DNA of 64,000 nt from an uncultured Eubacterium sp. (GTDB taxonomy: Bacteria > Bacillota > Clostridia > Lachnospirales > Lachnospiraceae). The stretch is taken from positions 37,620 through 101,619 of the forward strand of contig CAJTZN010000002.1 in the NCBI GenBank assembly GCA_910584065.1. Reading direction: 5' to 3'. The notes beneath the pieces are model-generated. The model saw nothing but the letters and a program-made list of their open reading frames with translations, searched no databases and was not told the origin of the DNA. Every line of letters starts with the position of its first letter. Within the stretch, counting starts at the first letter, position 1. Below are positions 35,892-44,550 of the stretch, piece by piece. A program made the position numbers and the translations under genes.

Positions 35892-37340
35892 ATGGAGAAA
35901 CCAGTTAGAGGAATCCGGTTCATGCTTGTTTTGGCAGCATGTATCCTGGGATGTTTTGCTGAGGGGCAAGGGGATAACTTTTCCGGGAATGGGATCATTG
36001 CCCAGGCGGCGGTGAAAGATGTACAGGTGACAAACGGGAATACGACGGAGATTACGGTCAGTCTCGGAGATACCGGGTACATCCGGCCGGTGATGGATCT
36101 TCCGGGCGTGCCGGATATACCAGACACGCCTAGTTCATCGGATACGCCGAACACGCCGGGTACGCCAAGTACATCAGGGACGCCGACGCCGGGCACATCA
36201 GTCGCGCCGGGCACGTCCGGAGGACTTCCGACGGCAGCGCCGGTGACGGTCGCGCGGTGGGTATATGACAGCTATGACGACGAGATCGTCCGCGTGGATG
36301 CAAATGGGTATTATGAGGCGGTTGCTTATGGAAAAGCGACGATCGCCGTGTACGGGTATACAGAGTATGGCGCGCTCGTATTTCGCGGCACCTGTCATGT
36401 AAATGTCTGTGTGGACATGACGAACGTGACGCTGGAAACCGATCGTCTGACAGGGTATGTGGCCGGTTACGATTCTTTTAGCGCGAAGATCAAGATCAAC
36501 AGCGCGGTACTGCTCGGGGAAGATAATTCTGTCATGACGTACCAGTCCGATGAGCCGGATATGTCGCTGAGCTGTGAGCTGGCAAACAACGAACTGACGA
36601 TTTCCGCCTATGGGGAAGGAAAAGCCAGGATGACGGTGATCATAAACGGAAAAGAATTTCAGATATCGGTAAAAGTCATCCGTATCGAAATGTCGAAATC
36701 CAGTCTTGTAACTTCCAGAGGGAAAAAGGCGAAATTAAGTATCAAAGGGACGAAGGAGAAGGCGAAATGGACGTCGAGTAATGCCAAAGCTGTGAAAGTG
36801 TCCGGCGATGGGACCGTTCGCTGCAAAAAAACCGGGAATGCTGTCATTACGGCACAGATCGGAGGGGTAAAAGTCGGCTGCGCGGTCAGCGTGGTTTCGC
36901 CGAAATTGCTGAAGGTGGTAAAAAAGGCGAAAATGATCGGCGCCAACTGGAAGTACAGCCAGCCGAAGCGCATGCAGAAAGGCTACTACGACTGCAGTTC
37001 GCTCGTCTGGAAATGTTATAAAACGATGGGAAAGACGTTTGGTAACAGAAGTTATGCCCCGGTTGCCGCAGATGAGGCGAAATGGTGCGCCAGCCATAAG
37101 AAGATGATCACGAAGTCCTACACGTGGAAGCAGATACAGAAAATGAAGCTGCGTCCGGGCGACGTGATCTTTAAAACCGGTCAGAAAAACGGACGCTATA
37201 AGGGGATTTATCATGTCGAGATGTTTGTCGGATATAATCTGACTGGTTTTGACAGTTCCGGAAAGCCCCTGCTCAGTGAATTGTGGGCGGCGCGTTCGGA
37301 AGGATATGGCGGCGGAGGGTATCCGGTTGCACGTCCATAG
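35892..37340 (+). CDS. Secreted protein with Big-like domains and an NlpC/P60 peptidase-type C-terminus
   Basis: 482 residues. A signal peptide (FMLVLAACILGCFA) is followed by a Pro/Thr/Gly/Ser linker (DTPSSSDTPNTPGTPSTSG), two Big-like regions (about residues 110-190 and 255-330), and a C-terminal NlpC/P60 fold with the catalytic Cys in YYDCSSLVWKCYK and the His in YHVEMFVGY. NlpC/P60 enzymes cut peptidoglycan stem peptides. The ATG at 35892 is fixed by the promoter at 35805-35833 and the upstream GAGGAAGGGA. Its Lys-rich Big-like domain resembles that of the divergent deacetylase-like protein, so the two may act on the same wall region. Confidence 0.85.
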   Translation: MEKPVRGIRFMLVLAACILGCFAEGQGDNFSGNGIIAQAAVKDVQVTNGNTTEITVSLGDTGYIRPVMDLPGVPDIPDTPSSSDTPNTPGTPSTSGTPTPGTSVAPGTSGGLPTAAPVTVARWVYDSYDDEIVRVDANGYYEAVAYGKATIAVYGYTEYGALVFRGTCHVNVCVDMTNVTLETDRLTGYVAGYDSFSAKIKINSAVLLGEDNSVMTYQSDEPDMSLSCELANNELTISAYGEGKARMTVIINGKEFQISVKVIRIEMSKSSLVTSRGKKAKLSIKGTKEKAKWTSSNAKAVKVSGDGTVRCKKTGNAVITAQIGGVKVGCAVSVVSPKLLKVVKKAKMIGANWKYSQPKRMQKGYYDCSSLVWKCYKTMGKTFGNRSYAPVAADEAKWCASHKKMITKSYTWKQIQKMKLRPGDVIFKTGQKNGRYKGIYHVEMFVGYNLTGFDSSGKPLLSELWAARSEGYGGGGYPVARP

Positions 37341-37575
37341 ATAAATAGTTATGAGCGCCCATTATTATAAGAAGAAATTGGTGTAATTTGGTAGATTTCG
37401 TAGAATAACCGGATATTTTGTCGAAATTGAGAATAATATGCGAAAATTCGGCACTTTGGCCGGTATAAGAATACAAAATTGTCTTGCAATATACGGAAAA
37501 AACAATTATAATGCAAAAGATGACATTGATCGGACACAGGTCATGTCAAGTTCAGATGTATGGGAGGAATCAATA
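37341..37575 (+). promoter_or_regulatory. spo0A promoter region with a 0A box
   Basis: TTGCAA (37484-37489)-17-TATAAT (37507-37512) is a good sigma-A promoter. TGTCGAA at 37419-37425 is an exact 0A box about 60 bases upstream, consistent with autoregulation by Spo0A. No clear sigma-H promoter was identified. Confidence 0.7.
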
Positions 37576-38373
37576 TTGAATAAGCTAAAGGTCTTAGTTG
37601 TGGACGACAGCGCAAGAGCGGCTGCCATGATCCAGGATAGCCTGAGGGATGATGAGGACGTGGAAATTGTCGGACATGCCGAAGACGGCGTGGTTGCGAT
37701 CGAAATGATCCGAGAAACATCACCCGATGTCGTTTTCCTAGATTTGATCATGCCGAAAATGGATGGTCTTGTCGTTTTAGAGAAAGTGAGCAAAGGGCTG
37801 CCGGGGATCGAGAACAGGCCGGATTTTATCGTTGTCACCGCAGTAACACAGGAGAATGTGATGCAGACTGCCTTTCAGTATGGAGCATCCTACTATGTAC
37901 TGAAACCATTTGAGAAGGAAACCATTCTCGCCAAAATACAACAGTTGAAGCCGGACAATAAGGCGCTTCTGGTGAACAGCCGGGAACAGTACGCCAAACG
38001 GGACGACAGGCCGGAATACAATTTGGAGATGGATGTCACAAATATCATCCACGAGATTGGAGTACCAGCACATATAAAAGGATATCAATATCTTCGAGAC
38101 GCCATTATGATGTCAGTAGATGACAGTGAGATGCTTAATTCAATAACAAAGATTCTTTATCCATCCATTGCAAAACAGCATAAAACGACGCCGAGCAGAG
38201 TAGAACGGGCGATCCGTCACGCCATTGAAGTCGCATGGACGAGGGGAAAAGTAGATACGATCGACGAATTGTTTGGATATACTGTGAACAACGGCAAAGG
38301 AAAGCCGACGAATTCTGAGTTTGTGGCTCTGATCGCCGATAAGATACGACTGGAACAGAAAATGAGAGGTTAG
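37576..38373 (+). CDS. spo0A: Sporulation master regulator Spo0A
   Basis: 265 residues. The receiver domain has VLVVDDSARA, the phospho-acceptor Asp in VVFLDLIMPKMDG, and YVLKPFEKE. A linker of about 25 residues leads to the Spo0A-specific DNA-binding domain: ITSIIHEIGVPAHIKGY is closely matched (IIHEIGVPAHIKGYQYL), then SRVERAIRHAIEVAWTRG and KPTNSEFVALIADKIRLE. The last segments are diagnostic. The start is the TTG at 37576, with GGGAGGAA six bases before it; there is no in-frame ATG nearer. It lies apart from spoIVB and is closed by its own terminator. Confidence 0.97.
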   Translation: MNKLKVLVVDDSARAAAMIQDSLRDDEDVEIVGHAEDGVVAIEMIRETSPDVVFLDLIMPKMDGLVVLEKVSKGLPGIENRPDFIVVTAVTQENVMQTAFQYGASYYVLKPFEKETILAKIQQLKPDNKALLVNSREQYAKRDDRPEYNLEMDVTNIIHEIGVPAHIKGYQYLRDAIMMSVDDSEMLNSITKILYPSIAKQHKTTPSRVERAIRHAIEVAWTRGKVDTIDELFGYTVNNGKGKPTNSEFVALIADKIRLEQKMRG

Positions 38374-38397
38374 AAAAGAGAGCATATGCTGGCAGTA

Positions 38398-38433
38398 AGC
38401 CGTCACTTGTGAGTAGTGGCGGCTGTTTTTTTT
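38398..38433 (+). terminator. Terminator after spo0A
   Basis: AGCCGTCACT pairs with AGTGGCGGCT (one G-T pair), followed by a G and eight T. Confidence 0.85.
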
Positions 38434-38442
38434 GTTGAATTC

Positions 38443-38471
38443 TTGCATTTTCCGTCTTTTTCCTATATAAT
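38443..38471 (+). promoter_or_regulatory. Promoter of relA
   Basis: TTGCAT (38443-38448) and TATAAT (38466-38471) are separated by 17 bases, about 55 bases before the start codon. Confidence 0.75.
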
Positions 38472-38526
38472 GATGAATACGACTAACATTCGAAATGTAA
38501 ATGCGAGATAGAAAGGATTGGTTTGC

Positions 38527-40851
38527 ATGGCAGAGGATAGGCTTAGTGGTTTGATTGAGGAATTTGATACAGGAGAACTGTCGCAGGACATCATCCCCCC
38601 GAACTTTACCGATCCTGACGTTTTGTTCCGGGTGCTGAAGAAAATTATACTGACGGATCATCCGGGGGAAGATTTCGATTTTATAACGCGGGCCTATGAG
38701 CTGGCGAAGGAAGCGCATAAAGATCAGAAGCGAAAATCCGGCGAACCGTATTTGATCCATCCGGTGTGTGTCGCGATCATCCTGGCGCAGATCAATATGG
38801 ATAAGGAAACGATCGTCGGCGGACTGCTGCATGATGTGGTGGAGGATACGAAGTATACGGTTGAGGAGATCGCGCAGATGTTTGGCGAGGAGATCGCGCG
38901 TCTCGTGGACGGCGTCACGAAGCTGACCCAGTTAAACTATTCGGCGGATAAACTCGATGTCCAGGCGGAGAATCTGCGAAAGATGTTTCTGGCGATGGCC
39001 AAGGATATCCGCGTCGTCATCATCAAACTGGCTGACCGCCTTCATAATATGCGGACGCTGCAGTTTATGAAACCGGAAAAGCAGAAGGAAAAGGCGCGGG
39101 AGACGATGGATATTTATGCTCCGATCGCCCACCGTCTTGGTATTTCCAAAGTGAAGGTCGAGCTGGACGATCTGTCGTTTCAGTATTTGGAGCCGGACGC
39201 CTATGCGACGCTGACGGAAAAATTCAACCATATGCGTGTGGAAAAAGAGACGTTTGTCAAGGATATCATGCTGGAAGTGCGCGAACATCTGGAGGAAGCG
39301 GGCATCAAGTCAACGATCGACGGGCGTGTCAAGCATCTGTTCAGTATTTACCGGAAAATGGTAAACCAGAGCAAGTCGCTCGAGCAGATCTATGACCTGT
39401 TTGCCGTCCGTATCATTGTGGATACGGAACCGCAGTGCTATGCGGCGCTCGGTATCATCCATGAGATGTATAAACCGATCCCCGGACGTTTTAAGGACTA
39501 CATAGCGATGCCGAAGGCCAATCATTACCAATCGCTGCACACGACGCTGATCAGTCCGGACGGACAGCCGTTTGAGATACAGATCCGGACGTATGAGATG
39601 CACCAGACGGCCGAGTACGGTATCGCGGCGCATTGGAAATATAAGGAGACCAAGGGGAGCGAGCAGAGTGTAGGCAATGATGAGGCGAAGATGGCATGGC
39701 TGCGGCAGATTCTCGAGTGGCAGCGGGATATGGCGGACAATAAAGAGTTTCTGAGCCTGATCAAAAGCGATCTGAATTTGTTTTCTGACAGTGTTTACTG
39801 TTTTACACCGAACGGGGATGTGAAGACACTGCCGGCCGGCTCGACGCCGATCGATTTCGCGTATGCCGTGCACACGGCAGTCGGCAATAAGATGGTAGGG
39901 GCCAGGGTGAACGGAAATATCGTGACGCTTGATTATCAGATCCAGAACGGTGACCAGATCGAGATCACGACATCCCAAAACAGCAAGGGGCCGAGCAGGG
40001 ACTGGCTTGCGATCGCAAAGAGCACACAGGCGAAAAATAAGATCAACCAGTGGTTCCGCTCCGAGTTTAAAGAAGATAATATCGTGCGGGGAAAAGAACT
40101 TCTGGCGTTGTATGCCAAGACGAAGAATATCGATCTGTATAAATTGGTGAAGCCGGAGTATACCGAAGCCTGCAAACGAAAATATGGATTTAAGGACTGG
40201 GATTCCGTCTGTGCTGCCATTGGTCATGGCGGACTGAAGGAAGGCCAGGTGATCAATAAATTACAGTACGAGTATGATAAAAAGAATAAAAGGATCGTTT
40301 CGGACGAGCAGGTGCTCGAGGTGATCGGAAGCGTCAAAGAGGCAAAAGTGGCGAAAGAAGCTGGCAGCGCCGGCGCCTATACGAAGAGCAAGGGCGGTAT
40401 CATCGTAGAGGGACTGGACGATCTTGCCGTGCGTTTTTCGCGGTGCTGTAACCCGGTTCCGGGTGATGAGATCGTCGGATTTGTGACCCGCGGAAGAGGG
40501 CTTTCCATCCACCGCACCGACTGTGTGAATATGATCAACCTGCCGACGGAGGAGAGAAACCGTCTGATCGAGGCGGAATGGAGTCCGGAGGCCAAGAAAA
40601 ATGAGGAATATTATCCGGTGGAGATCGTCATCTATTCGTTTAACCGGAGCGGAGTGCTTTTCGATGTTTCGGGTATCTTCACGGAAAATGGGATCGATGT
40701 GAAATCAATGAATGTCCGCACGTCAAAGCAGAACCGGGCCACGATCGTTGTCGGGTTTGAGACAAAGGGTGTGGAGCAGCTGAACAAGCTGGTGAAAAAG
40801 CTGCGGAATGTGGAGAGCATCATTGATATCGAGAGGCGGAGCAACGGATAG
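38527..40851 (+). CDS. relA: Bifunctional (p)ppGpp synthetase/hydrolase (Rel)
   Basis: 774 residues in the standard RSH order: HD hydrolase (about residues 50-200, with LLHDVVEDT giving the HD pair and LADRLHNMRTL), synthetase (about 240-390, VKHLFSIYRKM, GRFKDYIAMPKANHYQSLHT), TGS domain (about 410-475, VYCFTPNGDVKTLPAGSTP), a helical and zinc-finger-like region (FSRCCNPVPGDEI) and a C-terminal ACT domain. An intact HD pair predicts both alarmone synthesis and degradation. The ATG at 38527 is placed nine bases after GAAAGGA; a TTG at 38518 is too close to that site. It opens an apparent run of housekeeping genes through hemZ, hisS and aspS. Confidence 0.95.
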   Translation: MAEDRLSGLIEEFDTGELSQDIIPPNFTDPDVLFRVLKKIILTDHPGEDFDFITRAYELAKEAHKDQKRKSGEPYLIHPVCVAIILAQINMDKETIVGGLLHDVVEDTKYTVEEIAQMFGEEIARLVDGVTKLTQLNYSADKLDVQAENLRKMFLAMAKDIRVVIIKLADRLHNMRTLQFMKPEKQKEKARETMDIYAPIAHRLGISKVKVELDDLSFQYLEPDAYATLTEKFNHMRVEKETFVKDIMLEVREHLEEAGIKSTIDGRVKHLFSIYRKMVNQSKSLEQIYDLFAVRIIVDTEPQCYAALGIIHEMYKPIPGRFKDYIAMPKANHYQSLHTTLISPDGQPFEIQIRTYEMHQTAEYGIAAHWKYKETKGSEQSVGNDEAKMAWLRQILEWQRDMADNKEFLSLIKSDLNLFSDSVYCFTPNGDVKTLPAGSTPIDFAYAVHTAVGNKMVGARVNGNIVTLDYQIQNGDQIEITTSQNSKGPSRDWLAIAKSTQAKNKINQWFRSEFKEDNIVRGKELLALYAKTKNIDLYKLVKPEYTEACKRKYGFKDWDSVCAAIGHGGLKEGQVINKLQYEYDKKNKRIVSDEQVLEVIGSVKEAKVAKEAGSAGAYTKSKGGIIVEGLDDLAVRFSRCCNPVPGDEIVGFVTRGRGLSIHRTDCVNMINLPTEERNRLIEAEWSPEAKKNEEYYPVEIVIYSFNRSGVLFDVSGIFTENGIDVKSMNVRTSKQNRATIVVGFETKGVEQLNKLVKKLRNVESIIDIERRSNG

Positions 40852-40938
40852 AGGAAGTGCGAGGGATAGAAGCCGTGCGTGGGATAGAAGCCGTGCGCGA
40901 ATGAAACAAAATGATGCAGCAAGGAAATGGAGGAACAT

Positions 40939-41592
40939 ATGGAACCAATAGAGCAGAGCGAGGTTATCGTTGATTCTACGGTTGTAGGAAGCGTGGGAAC
41001 GAATTGTTATATCGTGCACCGGAGAGACAGTGATCGGTGTGTTGTCATAGATCCGGGGGAAGATGGGGCGAGGATCAGCCGGTTTATCAAGGGGAATCAG
41101 CTGATTTTGGAAGATATTTTACTGACTCACGGACATTTCGACCATATTTTGGGTGTGTCGGAGCTGGTGTCGGGATCGGGGGGAAGAGTCTGTATTTATG
41201 AGGGGGAAAAAACACTGCTCGGAGATGCCGGAATGAACGTGTCAAATATGGCGGGCCGGCCGGTCGGTCTGCGGGCCGATGTACTGTTAAAGGATGGCCA
41301 GGTATATGAAGCGGCAGGTATGAAATTTCAGGTGATCCATACACCGGGACACACGAAGGGGAGCTGCTGTTATTATCTGGAGCAGGAAAAAATGCTGTTC
41401 TGCGGCGACACCCTGTTTTTTGAATCGATCGGGCGTGCGGATCTGCCGACCGGAAATTCCCGTGAGCTGCTGGCCACGCTGCGGGACAAGGTACTCGTCC
41501 TTCCGGATGATGTGAAAGTATATACCGGACACGGTCCGGTAACAGGGATCGGATATGAAAAAGAAAATAACCCATATGTCACATATATGTGA
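40939..41592 (+). CDS. Metallo-beta-lactamase-fold hydrolase (glyoxalase II-like)
   Basis: 217 residues. The zinc motif is THGHFDH, followed by later ligands in the TPGHTKGS segment (His), CGDTLFFESIGRAD (Asp), and GHGP near the end (His). The pattern GRADLPTGNS is typical of the clostridial YqgX-like MBL hydrolases that usually sit beside relA. It may act as a hydroxyacylglutathione-type thioesterase or on other thioesters; the substrate is not known. The ATG at 40939 is chosen because GGAGG lies six bases upstream, within a frame that also opens at 40927. Just before it, GGGATAGAAGCCGTGCG is tandemly duplicated (about 40873-40905). Confidence 0.88.
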   Translation: MEPIEQSEVIVDSTVVGSVGTNCYIVHRRDSDRCVVIDPGEDGARISRFIKGNQLILEDILLTHGHFDHILGVSELVSGSGGRVCIYEGEKTLLGDAGMNVSNMAGRPVGLRADVLLKDGQVYEAAGMKFQVIHTPGHTKGSCCYYLEQEKMLFCGDTLFFESIGRADLPTGNSRELLATLRDKVLVLPDDVKVYTGHGPVTGIGYEKENNPYVTYM

Positions 41593-41657
41593 CCGCGCAG
41601 GGGCGTGGGAACGGAAGTGCCGTTTGAACTCGCCTCCGCGCAGAAATGAAGGTAAAG

Positions 41658-43100
41658 ATGATACAGATTACGATAAAAGACCAGGAATTTTCCTATGATT
41701 TGACAGCGCTTGCCCAGGCGTTTTTCCCAGAGAAGAAATGTGTCGTCCGGGAGGAAGCGGCGTGGCGCGGCCGGGACGGCTACACGGTGCGCTGGGAGAT
41801 TGACGGCGAGAGGGCATTTGAGCATTTTGAGCCGTCGCCCTATACGAGAAACACCGTCAAGCGGCAGGTGTATGATCTCCTGAGCCGCTATTTAGAAAAA
41901 GAACTGCCCTGGGGGACACTGACCGGAGTCCGGCCGGCGAAGATTCCGCTGCGCATGCTGACGGAGGGCACGCCGGAGGAAGAGATCGACCGCATTCTGC
42001 GGGAGGAATACCGGTGCAGCCGGGGGAAGTCGGCGCTCGTGCTAGACGTGGCGAAACGTGAATATGCCCTCACAGGCGGGATCGATCATGAAAACAGCTT
42101 CTGCCTCTACATCGGCATCCCGTTCTGCCCGAGCATTTGCGCGTATTGTTCCTTTTCTTCGTATCCGGCGGGGAAATATGAGAAATGGATGGACGCGTAT
42201 CTGGACGCGCTCGAGCAGGAACTATCTTATGCAGCGAAGACGTTTGCCGGAAAGACGCTGCAGGCGGTCTATATCGGGGGCGGTACGCCGACCGCGCTGC
42301 ATGACCCGGCATTTGCCAGGCTGCTTGACATGGTTGACCGCTATCTGCCGATGAAGGATGTGGCGGAGTATACGGTCGAGGCCGGGCGGCCGGACAGTAT
42401 ATCGGAGGAAAAGCTGCAGGGCATGAAAGCGCACCGGGTTTCCCGCATTTCCATCAACCCGCAGAGTATGAAACAGCACACGCTCGATCTGCTCGGGAGG
42501 AAGCATTCGGTCGAGGATGTGAAACGCGTCTACGCGAGGGCGAGGGAACTTGGCTTTGATGATATCAATATGGATCTGATCGTGGGCCTGCCCGAGGAGA
42601 CGCCGGCGGATTTTAAGCGGACACTCGAGGAGATCGTCCGTATGGAGCCGGACAGTGTCACCGTCCACACGCTCGTGATCAAGCGGGCGTCGCAGATGCG
42701 CCGGGAGCAGATGGAGCAGAGCGGCACCGGAACGATGCGGGAAGAAAACCATTACATCGAGGCGATGCAGGATGAGGCGGGGGCGTTTTTGCGGGCGCAC
42801 GGTTACGGGCCGTATTATATGTACCGTCAGAAGAACAAGGCGCAAACGACGCGGAACACGAACCAGGAAAATGTGGCCTATGCGAAATCGGGAAAAGAAT
42901 GCCTGTACAATATCGTGATGATGGAGGAACTCGAAACGGTTGTGGCGCTCGGAAGCGGCGGTTCCACCAAGATCGTGTTCCACGGGGAGAACCGGCTGGA
43001 GCGGGTGGAAAATGTAAAAAATGTAGAACAGTATATCGAGCGTATAGATGAGATGATCCGGCGGAAACAGAAGTTTCTGCCTGTAAATATGGAGGTATGA
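41658..43100 (+). CDS. hemZ: Coproporphyrinogen III dehydrogenase-like radical SAM protein HemZ
   Basis: 480 residues. An N-terminal region of about 155 residues is special to HemZ (WGTLTGVRPAKI). It is followed by the radical SAM core with the iron-sulfur motif IPFCPSICAYCSF (C-x3-C-x2-C), GGGTPTAL, EAGRPDSI and RISINPQSM. The C-terminal HemN-like part includes YYMYRQKN and the NVAYAKSGKECLYN segment. HemZ is related to oxygen-independent coproporphyrinogen oxidase, but whether it works in heme synthesis in this organism is not shown by the sequence. AAGGTAAAG precedes the ATG at 41658; an ATG four codons upstream lacks a ribosome site. It is one base from hisS. Confidence 0.9.
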   Translation: MIQITIKDQEFSYDLTALAQAFFPEKKCVVREEAAWRGRDGYTVRWEIDGERAFEHFEPSPYTRNTVKRQVYDLLSRYLEKELPWGTLTGVRPAKIPLRMLTEGTPEEEIDRILREEYRCSRGKSALVLDVAKREYALTGGIDHENSFCLYIGIPFCPSICAYCSFSSYPAGKYEKWMDAYLDALEQELSYAAKTFAGKTLQAVYIGGGTPTALHDPAFARLLDMVDRYLPMKDVAEYTVEAGRPDSISEEKLQGMKAHRVSRISINPQSMKQHTLDLLGRKHSVEDVKRVYARARELGFDDINMDLIVGLPEETPADFKRTLEEIVRMEPDSVTVHTLVIKRASQMRREQMEQSGTGTMREENHYIEAMQDEAGAFLRAHGYGPYYMYRQKNKAQTTRNTNQENVAYAKSGKECLYNIVMMEELETVVALGSGGSTKIVFHGENRLERVENVKNVEQYIERIDEMIRRKQKFLPVNMEV

Positions 43101-43101
43101 G

Positions 43102-44349
43102 ATGGCACTGAAAAAGAAACCGGTCACGGGGATGAAAGATATTCTCCCGAAAGAGATGGAGATTCGTGACTATGTGATCGGACTGATCAAAGAAACGTAT
43201 GGCATGTTTGGTTTTTCTTCGATTGAGACGCCCTGTGTCGAGCACATTGAGAGTTTGACGAACAAGCAGGGGGGAGAAAATGAAAAACTGATCTTTAAGA
43301 TTTTGAAGCGGGGGGAAAAGCTGAAACTTGATACGGCGGAATGTGAGGCGGATCTCGTGGACAGCGGGCTCCGGTATGATCTCACGGTACCGCTCTCCCG
43401 CTATTACGCGAATCACGCCAATGAGCTGGGAGCGCCGTTTAAAGCGTTGCAGATGGGAAATGTCTGGCGGGCTGACCGCCCGCAGCGCGGACGTTTCCGC
43501 CAGTTTATGCAGTGTGATATCGATATTTTGGGCGAGCCTTCGATCCTGGCAGAGATCGAACTGATCCAGGCGACGACGACACTGCTCGGAAAGCTTGGAT
43601 TCCAGAAGTTTACGATCCGCATCAACAACCGCAAGCTTCTAAAAGCGATGGCTGCCTACTGCGGGTTTGCCGAGGCCGCCTATGACAATGTGTTTATTAC
43701 GCTCGATAAGATGGATAAGATCGGCATGGACGGCGTGGAGGAAGAACTGTTAGGCGCCGGATACGAAAAAGAGGCGGTGGAGAAATGCCTGTCCTTTTTC
43801 CAGACGGTCGGCAGCGATGTCGAGGGGATCCGCTATGCCAAAGAACTGCTGGGCGATCATCTGGAAGAGGGGACCGCAGAGGATCTGGAGACGATCTTTT
43901 CGATGGTGGAGGATATCAAGACTGCGGATTTTAACATGAAATTTGATCCGACGCTCGTCCGCGGCATGGGATACTATACGGGGCCGATCTTCGAGATCGC
44001 GATGGATGAGTTCGGCGGATCGGTCGGCGGCGGCGGACGTTACGATGAGATGATCGGGAAATTTACGGGCAGCGATACGTGCGCGTGCGGATTTTCCATT
44101 GGATTTGAGCGGATCGTGATGCTTCTTTTGGAGCGGGATTTTGAAGTGCCGTCGGCGGCGGGGAAAAAGGCGTTTCTCGTCGATAAGAAGGCATCCCCCG
44201 AGCGGCTGCGGGAAGTGCTTGCGCTGGCAGCGAAAGAGAGGGATGCCGGATATAAGGTGAGTATCAACGTGATGAAGAAAAATAAGAAATTCCAGAAGGA
44301 GCAGCTGGCAAAAGACGGATATGAGGATATTCAGGAGTTTTTTGCTTGA
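43102..44349 (+). CDS. hisS: Histidyl-tRNA synthetase
   Basis: 415 residues, class II synthetase. Motif 1 region (GMKDILPKEM, FSSIETPCVEH), motif 2 (FKALQMGNVWRADRPQRGRFRQF), the histidine-A loop (VRGMGYYTGPIFE) and motif 3 (FSIGFERIVML) are all present, and a short C-terminal anticodon-binding domain follows. The gene starts one base after the hemZ stop, with GGAGG immediately upstream. It is followed by a duplicated palindromic element and then aspS. No T-box leader was seen. Confidence 0.96.
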   Translation: MALKKKPVTGMKDILPKEMEIRDYVIGLIKETYGMFGFSSIETPCVEHIESLTNKQGGENEKLIFKILKRGEKLKLDTAECEADLVDSGLRYDLTVPLSRYYANHANELGAPFKALQMGNVWRADRPQRGRFRQFMQCDIDILGEPSILAEIELIQATTTLLGKLGFQKFTIRINNRKLLKAMAAYCGFAEAAYDNVFITLDKMDKIGMDGVEEELLGAGYEKEAVEKCLSFFQTVGSDVEGIRYAKELLGDHLEEGTAEDLETIFSMVEDIKTADFNMKFDPTLVRGMGYYTGPIFEIAMDEFGGSVGGGGRYDEMIGKFTGSDTCACGFSIGFERIVMLLLERDFEVPSAAGKKAFLVDKKASPERLREVLALAAKERDAGYKVSINVMKKNKKFQKEQLAKDGYEDIQEFFA

Positions 44350-44356
44350 AAAAAGG

Positions 44357-44542
44357 AGGAAAAGGCTGAAAAAAGCATCAGCCTGACAAGTTTGAGCGTG
44401 GACGCCCAAACTTGTGAATTTGTAGGCGCAAAAAACATGCGCAGAAAAGAGGAAAAGGCTGAAAAAAGCATCAGCCTGACAAGTTTGAGCGTGGACGCCC
44501 AAACTTGTGAATTTGTAGGCGCAAAAAACATGCGCAGAAAAG
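44357..44542. repeat. Two perfect 93-bp tandem copies, each with a long hairpin, between hisS and aspS
   Basis: Copy 1 is 44357-44449 and copy 2 is 44450-44542. Each contains ACAAGTTTG (agcgtggacgcc) CAAACTTGT, a 9-bp stem with an inner GCGT/ACGC stem. The period is 31 codons, and the aspS frame is open through both copies (SVDAQTCEFVGAKNMRRKE), but aspS has its own start at 44551 with AGAGGA upstream. The opposite strand is also open across the repeats. Confidence 0.92.
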
Positions 44543-44550
44543 AGGATAAG

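Noticed and set aside
44341..44550. T-box leader or insertion sequence between hisS and aspS
   Set aside because: No specifier loop or T-box sequence, no transposase and no terminal inverted repeats were seen; it is a plain duplicated palindromic unit.
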